A stretch of 13,731 nucleotides of DNA from Gracilaria caudata. Lineage: Eukaryota > Rhodophyta > Florideophyceae > Gracilariales > Gracilariaceae. The notes beneath the pieces are model-generated. The model was not told where the DNA came from. It worked only from the letters and a program-made list of their open reading frames with translations, and did not search any database. A program made the position numbers and the translations under genes. Each line of letters starts with the position of its first letter. Position 1 is the stretch's first letter. Shown here piece after piece: positions 9,545 through 13,731 of this stretch. The stretch is from assembly GCA_030374735.1 (NCBI GenBank), contig JASCIV010000709.1, positions 1-13,731 of the forward strand, given 5' to 3'.

Positions 9545-11390
9545 ATGTGCGTGGAACACTGCTCCCTCTTCCTCTTCGTGTGCTTCACCACATTTCACGC
9601 CGTATGGGTTCTCAGAAATTCGTTGTCATGGCACCCACCTCTACGCTGCTGCTATATGAATGAACCGCCCATCAGCTTCCGGAACAGACAGAATCATTGG
9701 AACGTACGTTGCTCAACATTTGGTTAGCCACTTTCTGTAGCCATTCAGTTGCACTAACACAGTTTGTTTTATCCTTCATGAACCAATACAGAACGGCTTG
9801 GACGGTGTTATCAAAGATCATCTGCTTCAGCATCAAGCCTATCTCAACTGGAGCTGCTCAAATATGACTCTTTTCCACCAAACAGACACCACCGACTTCA
9901 ATGCATTCGTAACCTCCATTTATGAGTGTACAAACAAATCGTCTGGACAAATCATTGATTCGCCCAACTGCTCGTGTGACATCGGTATAGGCGGTTGGTT
10001 CCAGACACCTGATCGCTTCAGAAAGGTGGATTTCCTACCACCGTTCGCTTTTGATCAATATGTGGCGTTCATTCACGTTTCGCAAGCCACCGTTTCTGGG
10101 AATGTGTGGTTCTTCCTTCAGACCTTTGACCGCATGGCCTGGATTTGCATTCTGGGTTTGTTCACCATGTTTTCGTTTCTTAAAGTTCTGGACACCCGAT
10201 TTGCGGTTGCCGTCGAATATAAGCCGCCACCAAAAACATACGGTAGGATTCGAAGATACATCTACTATCTTACGAAGACGAGGCTGCTGTATCGATTGAG
10301 AAAAGCTTGTCAGAGTACAGGTAAGTCATTTCTTTCTATTCTCTTTAGAAAGGTTCGAGTACGACACTGACTCTTTCTCCAAATGACTTGATCTATTATT
10401 CCCGAAGTGATGAGAATGTTAATGCTCTCCGATGAGCCCGTCGTTGAAAATGGAAAATCTACGCGTCAATGGTTTCTGAACATAATTGTTGGTGTATGTG
10501 CTCTCTTTCTGGTACTATCGTATGACTCAAGTATGACGTAAGTTTCCCAAGCCATTCAGATGTCCTCAACTCATACTGCACGGGTGGAGACTTTTGTCAT
10601 ACTGACATTCACCATTTCCGTTTTCGATACTCAGAGCATCCCTCGTGCAAGAATCTATCGAAGCCAAATTTCAGTCTGCCGCTGATCTACAGAATTGTCG
10701 CATTGACCCTTCGGAAATGTGTGTCCTTCGAGGAGGTGCTCTTGAGACCTATTGGAACAACTCGATTGCCGTTGAGTACGTCGGCCACTCCCTTTTCGTC
10801 GCGTAACAGATATCTAACTGAAAACGTTGTTTCAACTTGTCTATTGCAGCGAGTGTCACTTTCAGAATCCGCCACAATATTTCAATTCATACAAGACACT
10901 CTTTCAAGCGGTGGAAGATCGCCGATGCAAGTATGGTGTTGTCATCAAATCTGCTATCACATCCGCCATTCGCAAAAGGTATTGCGGCCATTTCGTGATT
11001 GTGGGCCAACCAATGTCGGGCGGTGGTCTGTCAATGCTACTTCCGAAAGGTAGTAACCTCACCGAGATTATGAGCTTGGCCACACTGGAGCTACAGAGAA
11101 GTCAAACGATCTCATATGTCATGACGTACTTCAACAATCTACCACAGTGTGAAGCGGAGGTGAGCACCACTCTCAGCTTCGCCAAACTTCGAATGTTCTT
11201 TATAATCGCCTTTGTTGTCGGGTTGGTTATATTCTTGGCCATGGTGCTCATTCCTCAGCGTTCCTTAACAGAAAATGGAGGCAACGAACGGGCGATTCCA
11301 CCTGAAGACGACTCCACTGAAGCAAAGTCTCGTTGTTCAAAAGCTTCCAGCTCCTCATCAGAACACAGCAGCAACGAGTCGCCCATTTGA
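9545..11390 (+). CDS. Ionotropic glutamate receptor-like channel (5 exons)
   Basis: Exons 9545-9703, 9792-10320, 10408-10537, 10635-10775 and 10850-11390 join exactly into 499 residues. The introns are 74-97 nt, GT-AG, with GTACGT or GTAAGT donors. Residues 1-30 look like a signal peptide. The first ligand-binding lobe contains DIGIGGWFQT and, at Arg128 before KVDFLPPF, the arginine that holds the ligand carboxylate in this family. The first transmembrane helix is about 168-187. A basic loop and a poorly conserved pore segment follow (about 231-251), then the M3 helix (252-272), ending in SYDSSMTASLV where animal receptors have SYTANLAAFL. The second lobe spans about 278-425, with Cys365 and Cys420 placed like the conserved disulfide. 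The last helix is 433-455 and the tail is acidic and Ser-rich. It lacks the large N-terminal domain of animal receptors. Lys353 replaces the usual acidic ligand contact, so the ligand is unlikely to be ordinary glutamate. Confidence 0.85.
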
Positions 11391-12222
11391 GTATAATACA
11401 TGACTTTTTCTCCGAGTACATGACCGACAGTTCGAAAGCGCTTACGAGAGAAACTTCGATCAACAAGCGTGACTGTCACTCCCGACAGGAGGTACGACGG
11501 TACTGTACCATTGGGGTGCAGTGTACAATATGTACTAACCTCAAATCGTGCACTATAAGGAATGTAAAATATCATTTGCCTTTTATTTTATCAAATGTTT
11601 TCGTAGATTCTTGTACACGTATACATCTCTGATTAGGTATTATGCACTATATCGAGCTTTTTTCCCGAGCTGACAGCTCACGGTTCTTTTGACTTGTTGG
11701 AGACGCGCAAATTTTTTGTCACACATGCCACAGACAAATTTTGTGGTTTAGGACAAATCTGAGGGAAGGAATCGATGTGTAACATCGCCAAAACGAGCGA
11801 ATAGAGGAGCCCCAGTTTGTCTACCTGAGATTGAGGCAACGAGGCAGCGGCGCGGTTCAAGCTGTCTCGTTGGCGACATCGCCAACCTGTAGAGGAGCGA
11901 AACGACGCCAAGCTGGTGGGGCTCTGTCAAATAAAAGCCAACCGCTGCGGAGCCTATCTCCAAAGAGCGTTTGCGTACTCTTGGACAACCTCTGATACCG
12001 AATCATAGCTCAATGCAATTCGAGTGCCAAGCGTCGAAGTCATGAGCAGACACCATGGACTAACAATTAGCACTCTAACTCGGATAGCTGGCGGTGGATC
12101 GGTGGCTTCATAGCCTTTCGAACCTCTCACACACCTCGACCCAAGATCGTTGATGGGTGTGTTGCTGTCTCTCAACCAAACGCCCAATTTCCTCATACAC
12201 AAGTATTGCCATGGCCCGGTAG
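11391..12222. other. Intergenic region with an imperfect direct repeat
   Basis: No recognised gene. A TGTAA at 11563-11567 may be the channel gene's poly(A) signal. Minus-strand frames of 70-100 codons (11678-11911, 11954-12250) have no known domain; the second lies just beyond the Gag-like frame and could be more of the same element. Confidence 0.45.
11782..11898. repeat. Two imperfect ~35-45 bp direct repeats plus dyad
   Basis: ACATCGCCAA followed shortly by TAGAGGAGC occurs at 11782-11810 and again at 11876-11898, about 94 nt apart, with partial similarity around them. The second copy is overlapped by an 8-bp inverted repeat GTTGGCGA/TCGCCAAC (11869-11886). It may be part of a repeat or of an element's end. 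Confidence 0.45.
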
Positions 12223-13120
12223 TTAATACGACATCACAGAAAATGTGCACAACGCTTTACCAGTTTTGATAACGGGAGTCTCCTGAACGTGCAACACATG
12301 TGTGGCGGATGACTTCCGCGAGCGCGAGCCGCGCTTGCGACCGTCCTCGGACTCTGAGGATGAAGAGTCCGAGTCCTCCGACTTATGTCGGGACGAGTCC
12401 GACGAAGTCGATGAGTCCGTATCACTGTCCCCATAGGGGTTTTCCGTGGCTTACGGTGTTTCGCCTTCCCATTGTGCTGCGCACGATGGGAGCGTTCGGC
12501 CCGAATATCCGGACTGTCCATGAGGATGGTCTGCTCCAGCGTCTCGCGGCGAGAGCGGACGCGACCAAAACGATCCTCAATCCCTTCAACGAAGGCGGCG
12601 GGTCCACCGAGACATTCCAACAGCGAGTTGATGTCAGACCGAAAATTACGGATTTCCTCAGTTAATCTCTTAGCAGGGTGTTCTTCAACGTCCTCATGGA
12701 GGGCTTGAAATTCCTCGACGAGGGCGTTGTATGCAGTCCGTACAACACGGAGCTGCGCCTCCAGACTTTTGATCTGGGGGTTGTCAGCATCTCGCTGAGA
12801 AGGGTTAGCGGCCGCGACAGCGGGAGCAACCGCAGGCGCAGCGGGGGCCGGTGCAGCAGCTGGGGCCGGGGTAACCTCATCCTGAGGAGAAGCCGACGGA
12901 GTGGGTGGAAGCGTCCCTTTTCCCGAATCGCGTTAGAGTTCCGCGAGGAGCTCTTCCCGGTACGACGGGTGCCATCCCCGCGAACGGGAATGCTGGAAAC
13001 AAACCGGGAGTCCGGAACATCGCCACTCGCTTGCGAGCGACTGCGGGTAACCACGGGCTTCGCGTTAGAGGTTTTAGTAAAAATCCTGCTCGTGATACGG
13101 GGATAGTCGGAAACTTCCAA
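12223..13120 (-). pseudogene. Gag-like protein, frame-broken (probable retroelement)
   Basis: Read leftward, coding-like sequence passes through three frames. Frame A (13120 to about 12915) is polar and basic. Frame B (to about 12430) has a Pro/Ala-rich stretch, a predicted coiled coil (IKSLEAQLRVV, then VEEFQALHEDVEE) and then basic residues. Frame C (to the TAA at 12223-12225) is a Ser/Asp/Glu-rich block (DSDTDSSTSSDSS) followed by a basic RKRGSRSRK patch. The composition and order fit a structural Gag-type protein, but there is no CCHC knuckle and no pol domain in the window, so this is an inference. Both changes are -1, at the A4 runs inside 12915-12924 and 12429-12445. They may be real decay, sequencing errors in homopolymers, or programmed shifts. 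Frame A has no ATG after the TGA just upstream, so the true start may lie across an intron. Confidence 0.4.
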
Positions 13121-13175
13121 AGTAGACGATATACCTCAAAGAGGAGAACGGATTAATATCCAATCACCGATTCTA

Positions 13176-13702
13176 GGTCGGGAGACCACTTTGTAGTGTA
13201 TTGCCCCGAATGGGAAAAGACCGCGAAGGCGTTCGAAACCTCCCTCTCTTAGGGTAGCGGAGCGAACAGAGCACTCTCTTGGGAGGTGCAACTAGCCGGG
13301 TGTAACCCGGGACCAACCGTCACGACGGAGCGATGAGAGTGTAGAACCAGGAACCGGTGAACCGCCTCCAATGAGGCGAGTACGTCCACGAATGTGGGGG
13401 AGCGCGGGCCTGTCTGTAGGACGGGTCGCGCGATTGTGGCTATGCCACAAGTGTGGGGGGAAAAGGAGTAAGTAGGAAAATATCCGGAGATCCGGTGAAT
13501 AACCTCAGACGAAGGCGAACTCAATATAATACGTAGTGTATTCCCAGTATTGGGTTGTCAGTGAGGCAGGGCGGCTGAGCTTCCGTGTGCAACGGAGATC
13601 TTCCTCAGTAGAGGTGAGAACAAGCGAAGGCGGCCAAGACTCAGGACCAAGAACCCTGGTTGGGGCGGTTTACTGGGTGCGCCGGCGGCGATGCCGGTGC
13701 AC
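13176..13702. repeat. Dense run of short tight hairpins (putative structured leader RNA)
   Basis: At least 14 inverted repeats with short loops follow one another with no convincing ORF. Examples: GGTC/GACC (13176-13187), CCGGGT gta ACCCGG (13296-13310), CGCCTC caat GAGGCG (13363-13378), an 11-bp two-part stem (13402-13431), TTGTGGC tat GCCACAA (13434-13450), TCCGT/ACGGA (13582-13596), CCTC agta GAGG (13603-13614) and a 10-bp stem GTGCGCCGGC with loop GGCGAT (13677-13702). An outer pair ACCTCCC/GGGAGGT (13238-13287) encloses a 36-nt loop. This density suggests a folded RNA. As it lies directly upstream of the minus-strand Gag-like frame, a retroelement leader is my first guess. I could not match it to rRNA, tRNA or a self-splicing intron. 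Confidence 0.5.
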
Positions 13703-13731
13703 TAAGTAGTACTGTGTCACACGCGTACTAT

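Noticed and set aside
10321..10348. Shorter intron ending at the CTCTTTAG acceptor (10348) in the channel gene
   Set aside because: It would put a TGA in frame after about 12 codons and lose the M3, S2 and M4 regions, whereas the acceptor at 10407 keeps the frame open.
12678..13106. Plus-strand frame of 142 codons opposite the Gag-like region
   Set aside because: Its Arg/Ser/Gly-rich translation is the expected shadow of the GC-rich Pro/Ala and basic coding on the minus strand.
13176..13731. rRNA fragment, group I or group II intron, or hammerhead ribozyme
   Set aside because: I looked for conserved rRNA words, a group I P7-type core, group II domain V and the CTGATGA...GAAA hammerhead core, and found none.

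Overview
The window looks like nuclear DNA of a unicellular eukaryote, quite possibly an alga, but I cannot fix the lineage. The evidence is two multi-exon genes with short GT-AG introns (about 74-106 nt) whose reading frames join exactly, a TATA box and an AATAAA signal at a third gene, wide gaps between genes, and no bacterial operon layout.

Layout. 1-770: no gene seen. 771-1838 (minus): a membrane protein with about four transmembrane segments, not recognised. 1839-3730: no intact gene; one short minus-strand hydrophobic frame may be a remnant. 3817-4830 (plus): a secreted cysteine-rich protein with an internal duplication, a TATA box upstream and a poly(A) signal downstream. 5704-7408 (plus): a three-exon secreted 5'-nucleotidase / cyclic phosphodiesterase family enzyme (505 aa), with a 22-bp perfect palindrome upstream and three related hairpins downstream. 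About 8235-8874 (plus): a decayed fragment encoding a cysteine-rich GCC2/GCC3-like domain, broken by a stop and frame changes. 9545-11390 (plus): a five-exon ionotropic-glutamate-receptor-like channel (499 aa). 11391-12222: no clear gene, one imperfect direct repeat. 12223-13120 (minus): a frame-broken Gag-like protein (Pro/Ala stretch, coiled coil, Ser/Asp-rich tail), probably retroelement-derived. 13176-13702: a dense run of at least 14 short tight inverted repeats with no ORF, possibly the structured leader of that element.

The genes are separate eukaryotic transcription units, not an operon. Several encode surface or secreted proteins (channel, nucleotidase, cysteine-rich protein, membrane protein), but nothing in the sequence shows that they work together. 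The most interesting items are the channel with non-canonical ligand-contact residues, the hairpin run at the right end, the hairpin family after the nucleotidase, and the repeated -1 frame changes in the Gag-like gene. All splice models come from reading the sequence and have no transcript support.
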